Assembly: GCA_023403475.1 (NCBI GenBank)
Contig: JAEYEL010000080.1
Coordinates: 1 to 5,362, forward strand
Source of the DNA: Actinomycetes bacterium
Lineage (GTDB): Bacteria; Actinomycetota; Coriobacteriia; Coriobacteriales; Eggerthellaceae
DNA length: 5,362 nucleotides
Reading direction: 5' to 3'
How positions within the stretch are numbered: the stretch's first letter is position 1; every line of letters starts with the position of its first letter. A program made the translations under genes and the position numbers. Positions 1 through 5,215 of this stretch are shown here, piece by piece. Under the pieces are notes generated by a model. The model did not search any database, was not told where the DNA came from, and worked only from the letters and a program-made list of their open reading frames with translations.

Positions 1-51
1 CTTAAGCTGTGGCAAGATGAATCACCCGTACCTCTGTCGAATCGGAACTGT

Positions 52-129
52 ACAAAACGCAACTTAAATAATAGTGCTTTTTGAACAAAATACAACTTAA
101 ATCTTCCCTATTATGCACAAAATACAAAC
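52..129. repeat. AT-rich direct repeat array, three copies about 33 bp apart
   Basis: Two 18-bp copies, acaaaacgcaacttaaat (52-69) and acaaaatacaacttaaat (85-102), match at 16 of 18 positions. A shorter third copy, acaaaatacaaac, lies at 117-129. The spacing of 33 and then 32 bp is close to three helical turns, as in protein-binding site arrays. The stretch is much richer in A and T than the genes to its right. Read on the minus strand, the array would lie in front of whatever gene starts beyond the left edge, so it may be operator DNA for that gene. The repeats are seen directly; a binding function is inferred. Confidence 0.7.
93..114 (-). repeat. Left copy of 22-bp imperfect repeat flanking the hip module
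   Basis: This 22-bp segment matches 2157-2178 at 18 of 22 positions in the same orientation. The match includes the exact 10-mer acttaaatct and, six bases before its end, tattat. Read on the minus strand, both copies have a TATAAT-like box followed by GATTTAAGT. The pair brackets hipB, hipA and the third gene exactly. It could be a shared promoter/operator element or a boundary repeat of an inserted unit. The match is seen; its role is inferred. Confidence 0.5.
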
Positions 130-169
130 AAAGCCTCGCGTTGATGGCTTGGCGGATTTCACGCTTGCG

Positions 170-268
170 CTAGAGGAGCTTGGAATCGTGCGAGCCGAGT
201 TCGTCCGCCGGAAAACCGTCGCCGATCGTCTCCAAATAGATGATGGCGTTTTCAGCCGAAATCAATTA
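170..268 (-). pseudogene. Coding-like continuation beyond the TAA of the third hip gene
   Basis: Downstream of the TAA at 266-268 the same reading frame stays open for 31 codons to TAG at 170-172, encoding LISAENAIIYLETIGDGFPA and then DELGSHDSKLL. Twenty-three of 31 third positions are G or C, and many codons start with G (GCT, GAA, GCC, GAG, GGC, GAC), as in the genuine genes here. A single CAA-to-TAA change (…VEQLISAEN…) would explain it. The alternative is that the gene truly ends at the TAA and this is chance openness in GC-rich DNA. Confidence 0.4.
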
Positions 269-571
269 CTCCACCATCCAGTTTCCGTAGCGCTCTTGGA
301 AGGCGGCCTCCTTAAGTTCGGCAAGCGACGCCTCGCGCGCACCTTCGCGAGAGCTTAACCTCAACTGCTCGCAGGCGCTTTCAAACAGCTGCGGACCTTT
401 CTGCGCAAGCTTCCTTTTGCGCTCACGCGCGGATGCCGCATTCCGGGTATCGTCCTTCGCTTGCCGGGGAAAGAGCAGATCGGCAATCTTGCGGGGAGAT
501 TCCGCATTCTGCGCGGAAAGCTCCCAAAGCGATCTCACCGCCTGGGTGGGAGTGATGCCGGGCGTCATCAT
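266..571 (-). CDS. Small unrecognised protein translationally coupled to hipA, possibly truncated
   Basis: I do not recognise this 101-aa protein. The ATG at 571-569 overlaps the hipA stop as ATGA, the usual signature of translational coupling; a second ATG follows at once (protein starts MMTPGITPTQ). The product is hydrophilic and looks mostly helical. A charged central part (residues about 36-60, RERKRKLAQK) and an acidic/basic C-terminal half (residues about 63-95) could form helices or a coiled coil. There is no signal peptide or membrane segment, so it is probably cytoplasmic. It ends at a TAA (266-268) after GNWMVE. The same frame then continues for 31 codons (LISAENAIIYLETI onwards) to a TAG at 170-172, with GC-rich third positions (23 of 31) and many G-first codons. 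The native gene may therefore have been about 133 codons. From its position it may modulate the HipA kinase or its antitoxin, which is inference only. Confidence 0.6.
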   Translation of the reverse strand: MMTPGITPTQAVRSLWELSAQNAESPRKIADLLFPRQAKDDTRNAASARERKRKLAQKGPQLFESACEQLRLSSREGAREASLAELKEAAFQERYGNWMVE

Positions 572-1812
572 GAGAACAGATCTCGCAGCTGGCGTGCCTT
601 CCTCTCGAACATGGGGCGAAACAGCGCGACCTCCCGTTCGGGGCAACCGTTTCTGCGAGCCGCTGCCTCCCATCTCCGAACAGCCCGCATCACCCCCTGC
701 ACCGCCCGCTTCGCCTCGTCGGAAGAAAGCCCACAATAAACGGCGAGGTCGGACAGCCCTCGGGCTTCCCCTTCGCCCGTCTCTCCCGCGATAGAGGTCA
801 TCCGCCGCGCGTTTTCGTAGGGGCACGGATTCACATCGAACAAAGGCGAAAGGTGCCAAGCGCCATCGCAGCGCAACAGCCCCTCGTTGCGCAAATGGTC
901 GTCGGTGTTCCCCACGGCCACCGAAAACGCAACCCGCACGAATAAAGCCCGGAGCTGGCGGGGGACCTCCCCCGCCAAAAGCGCAAGCGCCTCGGCCAGC
1001 TCGGCATAGTCGCGCCGTTCGCCGTCGGCGCTTTCTAGAGCTGTCATGCCGCTCATGTAGGGAATGCGGCGCCCCTCTGCAAGCGAGCCTTCCCGGTCAA
1101 ACCTCTCCAGCAGAAGAACGCTCTCGTCGCCAATGCGCACCAGCCGCGACGCAGGCACCTCGATGGAAGACCCACGGGCCAAGTCGAGCATAGTCTTTTC
1201 CCAAGCCATTACGTCCCACTCGTCGAGGGAATGGGAGAATTTCGCCAGAAGCAGCCGTTCGCCATCGCGCACCGACGCTTTCGGGCGAGCGCCGCCTAAC
1301 GAGCCCGATCCAGCCGCTAGCAGCGTCTTGATCTCGTCTTCCCCTGCCTCGTGCCGCGCAACGTTTCTGCTAGCCTCCAAAAGCCGCGGCAGCTGAACAA
1401 GAGGCGGAACGGGCTCCGAGGCCGCGAGAAAACCTCCGCCAGGCTCGCAAAAGCGCAGCGACCCCTCCCGCGTTTGATCGAACACGCCCACGAGGAAATC
1501 GACATCGTCGAGCTGGCGCAGGCCTCCTTGCCCCCGCAACGCCGCCCCTTGCCTATCGCGTTCGATAAGCATGCGACCCCAACGATCGGGCGAGGCATCG
1601 CGAAACGCCCCCGGAAGACCCGGTCTGTGCTGAGGGGACGGGGTCAACGGCAAAGAAGGATCGATGGCGTAGGCGCTCGTCCCAAGGGCGATCCACGATT
1701 CGTCGTAGGAAAAGGTGGTCGATGCCATGCCCCTTCGCAACGAGAACCGAGCCGTGCCGACGATCCTATCCTCGCCCGACGAGGCGTCGTGCACTTCCAA
1801 AGCGGGAATCAT
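568..1812 (-). CDS. hipA: HipA-family serine/threonine kinase (toxin of a HipBA-type module)
   Basis: This is a 414-aa HipA-fold protein kinase. The best-studied member phosphorylates glutamyl-tRNA synthetase and halts growth; other family members phosphorylate other targets, so the substrate here is not known. The N-terminal HipA domain carries GAFRDASPDRWGR (residues 68-80). The kinase part has a Gly-rich ATP loop, GSGSLGGARPK (168-178), and the likely ATP-binding Lys191 in LLAKF. The catalytic motif GNTDDHLRNEG (301-311) has an Asp at 304 and an Asn at 309. A metal-binding Asp326 lies in PLFDVNP. All expected active-site residues are present, so it looks functional. The ATG at 1812 comes two bases after the hipB stop, with GGTAAGGCGG upstream as ribosome binding site. 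The frame is open further upstream, but that stretch only mirrors hipB. Expression is expected to be controlled by HipB from the promoter before hipB. Confidence 0.93.
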   Translation of the reverse strand: MIPALEVHDASSGEDRIVGTARFSLRRGMASTTFSYDESWIALGTSAYAIDPSLPLTPSPQHRPGLPGAFRDASPDRWGRMLIERDRQGAALRGQGGLRQLDDVDFLVGVFDQTREGSLRFCEPGGGFLAASEPVPPLVQLPRLLEASRNVARHEAGEDEIKTLLAAGSGSLGGARPKASVRDGERLLLAKFSHSLDEWDVMAWEKTMLDLARGSSIEVPASRLVRIGDESVLLLERFDREGSLAEGRRIPYMSGMTALESADGERRDYAELAEALALLAGEVPRQLRALFVRVAFSVAVGNTDDHLRNEGLLRCDGAWHLSPLFDVNPCPYENARRMTSIAGETGEGEARGLSDLAVYCGLSSDEAKRAVQGVMRAVRRWEAAARRNGCPEREVALFRPMFERKARQLRDLFS

Positions 1813-1814
1813 GG

Positions 1815-2114
1815 CTACCGCCTTACCCTCTGGGGAAGCTTCTGGTCGGCGCAAAGGCGGCCGTAGTCGGTCTCGTAGGGGTCGAAGGCCTCGATGACCC
1901 GGTCCACGATTCCGAGAGCGACGGCAACGTTCAGCGTGGTCTCGAAAGACACAGAGGGGTCGCCGTTCTCCAAGCGAGAAACCGTGCTGCGGCTGGCGTT
2001 GGCCTTTTCGGCGAGCTGCTGCATGGTAAGCCCGCGCAGCTTGCGCCATACGGAAACGCTTTCGCCGATGCGCTTCGCGGCCAGCTTCGTCCTGAGAGGA
2101 GTAGGTCGTTTCAT
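1815..2114 (-). CDS. hipB: HipB-like XRE-family repressor/antitoxin
   Basis: This 99-aa DNA-binding protein is expected to neutralise HipA and repress its own operon. An XRE/Cro-type helix-turn-helix lies at about residues 20-72. It contains LRGLTMQQLAEKANASRSTV, where the second and third helices place QQLAEKA and SRSTVSRLENG, followed by VSFETTLNVAVALGI. The C-terminal tail DPYETDYGRLCADQKLPQRV resembles that of HipB-like partners in which DP…T…GR is followed by LP.RVR. ATG at 2114 is preceded by AGGA with a five-base gap, a good ribosome binding site. The stop is two bases before hipA, so the two are co-transcribed. The N-terminal 18 residues are basic. Symbol hipB is given by family and context; the protein may not be a strict orthologue of the E. 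coli gene. Confidence 0.9.
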   Translation of the reverse strand: MKRPTPLRTKLAAKRIGESVSVWRKLRGLTMQQLAEKANASRSTVSRLENGDPSVSFETTLNVAVALGIVDRVIEAFDPYETDYGRLCADQKLPQRVRR

Positions 2115-2148
2115 AAGATTCCTAATGTCGTATATATAAGTTCTTAGC

Positions 2149-2161
2149 AGTGTTTACCACT
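2149..2161. promoter_or_regulatory. Short inverted repeat between the hipBA promoter and hipB, operator candidate
   Basis: The segment agtgtttaccact has arms AGTG and CACT separated by five bases. It lies just downstream of the TATAAT box and overlaps the end of the ATTTAAGT element. HipB-type proteins bind spaced palindromes in their own promoter, so the position is right. The arms are only 4 bp, so this could be chance. Confidence 0.25.
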
Positions 2162-2178
2162 TAAATCTACGATATTAT
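2157..2178 (-). repeat. Right copy of 22-bp imperfect repeat flanking the hip module
   Basis: This copy matches 93-114 at 18 of 22 positions. It overlaps the -10 box and predicted transcription start of the hipBA promoter. On the minus strand the core is TAGATTTAAGTGG. If it is an operator for HipB, the left copies would be additional HipB sites. If it is a recombination trace, it marks the right end of the module. Confidence 0.5.
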
Positions 2179-2203
2179 ATCATAGCGGCGACGGCGAACC
2201 CAA
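2174..2203 (-). promoter_or_regulatory. Probable promoter of the hipBA operon
   Basis: On the minus strand a perfect TATAAT (2179-2174) lies 60 bp before the hipB ATG. A weak -35, TTGGGT (2203-2198), stands 18 bp upstream. The expected transcript start is near 2167, inside the GATTTAAGT element repeated at the left edge, which suits repressor control. A second TATATA-rich stretch (2131-2138) closer to hipB could be an alternative -10. The boxes are seen; activity is inferred. Confidence 0.55.
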
Positions 2204-2404
2204 AAGGAAGCGGCACATATGGACAGATAGACGATACCGCTGTTATCATTTCCGGAGCCGCCTGCACCTCGTCCATGAAAACGAGCGCTTCGCGTGCGAA
2301 TACGGCGAGCAAGGAGCAGAGTGTGTCCGTTCCCAGGTGCAACCTCGTCGAAAGAACTTTCGCCAATCGTGTCGCGCCTTGGTGCGTCTGCAATCATCCG
2401 CAGA

Positions 2405-2821
2405 TCAAAAACATTTTTCCAACACTCGCGCTTCGTTCAAAAAGTTCGCGGCATCGCGAAAAGCCCGCAAGGCAACCAAGTCGTCGGCAAAATTCACTTC
2501 GATACGGGCTTTGCCCTGAGCCTCGTCCAGCCATTCCGTCGTGCCTATATAAGTGAGACCGTTTGCCGCCGCTTCAAATTCCGCGCGCGTTTGCAGGTCT
2601 ATGACCAAGTGCTCCATCAGATGAGGGAGCGGGGTGTCTTCTATGACCAGCCCGAACGTGTTTCCCTTCTCGTTTACGCACGCGTGCTGTGCGATAAGCG
2701 GGAATGCTTGCAGCACATAGGCTGCAAGCTGGGGCGTCGTGCGGGCGAACGGAGCGACCAGCACGTTCGCGCATATGCGGTCGCGCTGCACGGTCAGGCT
2801 TTCTATGCGAACGGCGCTCAC
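2405..2821 (-). CDS. Stand-alone domain resembling the N-terminal domain of cyanophycin synthetase
   Basis: This 138-aa protein lacks a signal peptide or membrane segment and is probably cytoplasmic. Residues about 30-130 follow the pattern of the small N-terminal domain of cyanophycin synthetases. That pattern includes FPLIAQHAC (40-48), then PHLMEHLVIDLQ (66-77; in the family H..EH...ELQ), then a Gly-Thr-Thr turn (93-95, family GRTR) and the ARIEVNFADD strand (105-114) before the last helix. The ATP-grasp and ligase domains that make cyanophycin are absent, so it cannot be a synthetase. GTG at 2821 was chosen because it follows the upstream stop by one base and has AGAAGG 11 bases before it. 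The frame is open further upstream, but there it overlaps the previous gene and loses sense. It is third in the serS operon. The family match is from memory of motifs, and its function is unknown. Confidence 0.75.
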   Translation of the reverse strand: MSAVRIESLTVQRDRICANVLVAPFARTTPQLAAYVLQAFPLIAQHACVNEKGNTFGLVIEDTPLPHLMEHLVIDLQTRAEFEAAANGLTYIGTTEWLDEAQGKARIEVNFADDLVALRAFRDAANFLNEARVLEKCF

Positions 2822-2822
2822 G

Positions 2823-3437
2823 CTAGGATGCGCCTTCTGCAACGCGCTTGAGCACCACCACGTTTTCCCCCGAGGGCAAAACGGGAGAGCTGCCTTGGAA
2901 AAAGGCGAGAACCTCGCCCCAAGACCATGAAACATCTTCGAAAAGCTCGGCTGTACCCCCACCCTGCCCGTCAACGAACACGAGCGTCTGGCGGTCGAAC
3001 GAAAACCAGTAATGGCCACCGCCCGTATATTCCCCGAAGGAAAGCGCCAAGGTTTTCGCCTGCGGATCAAGTTCATAGCGATAAGCAACATCGTCGGCAA
3101 TATGGATGAGGCCGTCGCGTATCTCTATGGCAACCTTCGCATCCGCCGTTTGCCACGTACCCTGAACGTCAAGCGCATCGTCGTAGCGGAACCAACGCTG
3201 CCATGCAAGCAGGCCGAAAACGGCAATAATAACCCCTAAACCGGAAAGCAAGACGACCTTCGGCCATTTGCGCGCCGTGCGCTGCGAGCGTGCAGAATCG
3301 CCGTCCGCCCGCCTGCGTCCAGCCACCGAAGGACGCCTGTCTTCCCCTTGCCGCCGCGCGTCCTCTGAAGCGTTTCTGCCTGCGCGAACGTTTCTGTCCG
3401 AGCCTGAACCTGTGCTTGCACGCCTTTTCGTTACCAA
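2823..3437 (-). CDS. Single-pass membrane protein with a basic cytoplasmic tail and an external beta-rich domain
   Basis: The 204-aa product is not assigned to a named family. Residues 1-59 are hydrophilic, rich in Arg, Ser and Gly, and probably disordered and cytoplasmic. Residues 60-79 (KVVLLSGLGVIIAVFGLLAW) form one membrane helix after a basic stretch. Residues 88-198 look like a small beta domain outside the membrane. VQGTWQTADAKVAIEIRDG is followed by alternating strands with aromatic residues (HYWFSFDRQTLVFVDG), recalling the lipocalin-like GTW…domains common in Gram-positive membrane proteins. There is no cysteine in the whole protein, so it is not a lipoprotein. The start is TTG at 3437, with AGGG ten bases upstream and 15 bases after the serS stop. 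A GTG at 3326 (Val38) is an alternative. It lies in the serS operon, but no functional link to translation is evident. Confidence 0.8.
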   Translation of the reverse strand: MVTKRRASTGSGSDRNVRAGRNASEDARRQGEDRRPSVAGRRRADGDSARSQRTARKWPKVVLLSGLGVIIAVFGLLAWQRWFRYDDALDVQGTWQTADAKVAIEIRDGLIHIADDVAYRYELDPQAKTLALSFGEYTGGGHYWFSFDRQTLVFVDGQGGGTAELFEDVSWSWGEVLAFFQGSSPVLPSGENVVVLKRVAEGAS

Positions 3438-3452
3438 CGGTATGAAACCCTG

Positions 3453-4760
3453 CTATTTCGCAGCCGCGCAAACCTGGTCGGGCGTTATCACGTCGGTGCC
3501 CATGTAGGGAACCAACACGTCGGGCACGCGAATGGTGCCGTCGGGCTGCTGGCAGTTCTCTATGATGGCAGCCATCGTGCGACCCACGGCCAAACCGCTG
3601 CCGTTCAGCGTGTGCACGTAGCGCGTTCCCTTGAAATGTTCAGGGTCGCGGTACTTGATGTTCGCACGACGCGCCTGAAAATCGGTGCAGCACGAGCACG
3701 ACGAGATTTCCTTGTAGTTGCTGTACGAAGGCAACCATACTTCCAAATCGTAGGTCTTTGCGGCGGAAAACCCGATATCGCCCGTGCATAGACTCACTAC
3801 ACGGTACGGAAGCTCCAGCTTCTGCAAGATGTTTTCCGCATCTTGCACCATGGCCTCAAGATCGTCGAAGCTTTCTTCGGGTTTGGCGTATTTCACCATC
3901 TCCACCTTGCTGAACTGGTGCACACGGATGATGCCGCGCGTATCGCGTCCGGCGCTGCCCGCCTCTTCGCGGAAGCACGGGGTGAACGCGCAGTACTTGA
4001 GCGGCAGCCGGCTAGCGTCAAGCACCTCGCCGGCATGGATATTGGTGAGCTGCACCTCGGCCGTGGGAATGAGGTATAGGCCGTTCGTAGTCTTGAACAG
4101 GTCGTCTTCGAACTTGGGAAGCTGTGCCGTACCTGTGAGCGTGGTGGCGTTCGCCAACGCCGGGCACCACCATTCCTTGTAACCGCGTGCGGTATGCGTA
4201 TCGGCCATGAAGTTTATGAGCGAACGCTCGAGTCGCGCACCTAAACCGCCCAGCAAATAAAAACGGCTTTGCGCCAGCTTCACGCCGCGATCGAAGTCGA
4301 TAATTCCCAGTTCTGGCCCTAAGTCCCAATGCGCCTTGGGTTCGAACCCTTCCGCCTCGAAGTCGCGCGGGGTTCCCCAACGGCGTACTTCGGGGTTGTC
4401 GTTCTCGTCATCACCCACAGGCGTAGTGGCATCGGGCATGTTCGGCGTATGCATGAGCATGTCGCGCAGCTTGCCATCGGCATCCTCGCGCTTCTTGCCC
4501 ACCACATCGAGCTTCTCGTTGATGGTGCGCACACGCGCTTTTGCCTCTTCGGCCTCTTCTTTCTTGCCCTGGGCCATCATCTGCCCAATGGCCTTCGACG
4601 CCGCGTTGCGCTCGGCTTGCAGCCCCTCTTCCTCCACAATGGCCGCCCGGCGCTCTTCGTCGAGCCGCGAGAAGCGCTCCGCATCCCATGAAGCGTGGCG
4701 GTTCCTCATCGCCTGGGCAACAGCTTCCTGGTTTTCGCGGACAAACTTGATGTCTAGCAT
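3453..4760 (-). CDS. serS: Seryl-tRNA synthetase
   Basis: This cytoplasmic class II enzyme attaches serine to tRNA-Ser in an ATP-dependent two-step reaction; it also charges tRNA-Sec where that exists. At 435 aa it has the normal bacterial length. Residues 1-10 (MLDIKFVREN) are the classic N-terminus. Residues about 27-105 form the long antiparallel coiled-coil arm that holds the tRNA long variable arm. The catalytic core has motif 1 around 183-204, the serine-binding IPTAEV (231-236), motif 2 FREEAGSAGRDTRG (263-276), and motif 3 GSGLAVGRTMAAI (387-399). SSCSCCTDFQARRAN (353-367) carries the conserved DFQARR. ATG at 4760 is chosen over an in-frame ATG at 4910 because family N-termini begin MLD and because AAGGAG stands nine bases before it. 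It is first in an operon with two small genes. Complete and apparently active. Confidence 0.98.
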   Translation of the reverse strand: MLDIKFVRENQEAVAQAMRNRHASWDAERFSRLDEERRAAIVEEEGLQAERNAASKAIGQMMAQGKKEEAEEAKARVRTINEKLDVVGKKREDADGKLRDMLMHTPNMPDATTPVGDDENDNPEVRRWGTPRDFEAEGFEPKAHWDLGPELGIIDFDRGVKLAQSRFYLLGGLGARLERSLINFMADTHTARGYKEWWCPALANATTLTGTAQLPKFEDDLFKTTNGLYLIPTAEVQLTNIHAGEVLDASRLPLKYCAFTPCFREEAGSAGRDTRGIIRVHQFSKVEMVKYAKPEESFDDLEAMVQDAENILQKLELPYRVVSLCTGDIGFSAAKTYDLEVWLPSYSNYKEISSCSCCTDFQARRANIKYRDPEHFKGTRYVHTLNGSGLAVGRTMAAIIENCQQPDGTIRVPDVLVPYMGTDVITPDQVCAAAK

Positions 4761-4769
4761 GGTTATGCG

Positions 4770-4775
4770 CTCCTT
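4770..4775 (-). promoter_or_regulatory. Ribosome binding site that fixes the serS start
   Basis: On the minus strand AAGGAG lies nine bases before the ATG at 4760. Nothing comparable precedes the in-frame ATG at 4910, so the shorter protein is preferred. Confidence 0.8.
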
Positions 4776-4888
4776 CTCTTTCTCGACCTCATGCCCCGCC
4801 ACAGAGTTGCGCATCCGCCAGCAGCACCGCCACAAGAACGCCGCACGCCAAGAAACACGCCCTTCCGTTCCTCTATGCGAGAACCTAC

Positions 4889-4920
4889 AGTATAGCGCAC
4901 CCCCGCGCACCCGGCATCAA
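4889..4920 (-). promoter_or_regulatory. Possible promoter of the serS operon
   Basis: On the minus strand TATACT (4894-4889) is a good -10 match in otherwise GC-rich DNA. A TTGATG (4920-4915) lies upstream, but the 20-bp spacing is longer than ideal. Initiation near 4882 would leave a leader of about 120 bases before the serS ATG. I saw no T-box antiterminator or attenuator hairpin in that leader. Confidence 0.4.
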
Positions 4921-5039
4921 AAGCATCCGCGTCCCCACGCACAAACCGCGCGAACGGACGCGCAGGAACGATTCGTCGCATCCATCACCCTCATTTTCGG
5001 AATTTCGGGCGACCGTTTTAACAACACCCCTTAAAGCAG

Positions 5040-5067
5040 CGGGGCCGCAGCGTTTGCTGCGACCCCG
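5040..5067 (-). terminator. Stem-loop terminator downstream of the surface-protein gene
   Basis: The 12-base arms cggggccgcagc (5040-5051) and gctgcgaccccg (5056-5067) pair around a 4-base loop. The single mismatch becomes a G-U wobble only in minus-strand RNA, which argues for termination of leftward transcription. The trailing U-tract is weak (CUGCUUUAAGG). It lies about 150 bp beyond the stop of the sortase-anchored protein and ahead of the serS promoter, so it should insulate the two units. Confidence 0.65.
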
Positions 5068-5167
5068 ACCCTGGTTACAGTAATGTTCGAAACGCCCTTG
5101 TAACTCGAACCGCGTTACGCACCCGAAACGTCGTCGCAAGCAGAAAGCATCTTTGACAGAAAGCTCC

Positions 5168-5214
5168 CTTACCACCCACTGCGCTTGCGGTTGCGCTTAC
5201 CACCCACTGCGCTT
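5168..5214. repeat. Tandem direct repeat, 19 identical bases with 28-bp period
   Basis: The 19-mer cttaccacccactgcgctt occurs at 5168-5186 and again at 5196-5214. The intervening gcgcttgcggttgcgctt (5181-5198) is nearly identical (17 of 18) to 5225-5242 inside the neighbouring gene, where it encodes the tail KRSRKR. The area therefore looks like repeated local duplication of the 3' end of that gene. Confidence 0.75.
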
Positions 5215-5215
5215 A

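Larger units (their letters stand above)
1..169. other. AT-rich left edge with no supported gene
   Basis: Apart from the repeats at 52-129, this stretch holds no frame I can support. A plus-strand frame starting at ATG 113 runs to 358, but it is antisense to the third hip gene and its continuation, which have the better codon pattern. CATAAT on the minus strand (115-110) could be a -10 box for a gene lying beyond the left edge, though no -35 is visible. Confidence 0.4.
2115..2404. other. Intergenic region between the serS operon and hipB
   Basis: These 290 bases hold the hipBA promoter region on the left side. Two overlapping minus-strand frames of 70-odd codons run through 2167-2397, but they begin at doubtful starts and encode no recognisable protein. 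Directly after the stop of the upstream gene is a weak 5-bp hairpin (tctgc at 2387-2391 with gcaga at 2400-2404), and there is a cgaaag/ctttcg inverted repeat at 2349-2362. Neither has a T-run, so I see no convincing terminator, and transcripts of the serS operon may run on into hipBA. Confidence 0.5.
4761..5215. other. Gene-free region between the surface-protein gene and serS
   Basis: These 455 bases hold the serS leader and putative promoter (left third), a strong GC-rich hairpin (5040-5067) and a short tandem repeat at the right end (5168-5214). Between 5070 and 5165 there are only short inverted repeats, for example gttcga (5085-5090) with tcgaac (5105-5110). The frames crossing the region encode nothing recognisable, and no tRNA or riboswitch could be folded by eye. 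Confidence 0.6.

Noticed and set aside
113..358. Plus-strand frame of 81 codons from ATG 113
   Set aside because: It is codon-aligned antisense to the third hip gene and its continuation, which show the better third-position GC bias; no ribosome binding site is visible.
1813..2049. Upstream extension of the hipA frame
   Set aside because: It lies wholly over hipB in another frame, has no family similarity, and the ATG at 1812 gives a normal HipA N-terminus.
2349..2362. cgaaag-aa-ctttcg inverted repeat as a terminator
   Set aside because: The loop is only two bases, the stem is weak and no U-run follows.
2167..2397. Two overlapping minus-strand frames of 72 and 76 codons
   Set aside because: The starts are weak, there is no recognisable protein, and they run over the hipBA promoter.
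2294..2851. Plus-strand frame of 185 codons
   Set aside because: It is antisense to the 138-aa gene, with an Arg/Cys-rich shadow composition and no RBS.
2822..3100. Upstream extension of the cyanophycin-synthetase-like gene
   Set aside because: It overlaps the membrane-protein gene, and the extra sequence looks like a frame shadow; the GTG at 2821 has an RBS and correct spacing.
4761..4910. N-terminal extension of serS to the ATG at 4910
   Set aside because: The extra 50 residues are Arg/Cys/Trp-rich and unlike the family, the true start has a strong AAGGAG, and the extension would cross the likely promoter.
4336..5034. Long plus-strand frame of 232 codons opposite serS
   Set aside because: It is antisense to a certain gene, Ser/Arg-rich as GC-rich shadows are, and has no family resemblance.
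5081..5112. TTCGAA/TTCGA segments suggesting a tRNA T-loop
   Set aside because: No 5-bp T stem, anticodon arm or acceptor stem can be formed around them, and there is no CCA.
5169..5214. T-box-like GGGTGGTA segments on the minus strand
   Set aside because: They are parts of the tandem repeat, more than 400 bp from the serS start and separated from it by a terminator hairpin; no T-box stem or antiterminator follows.
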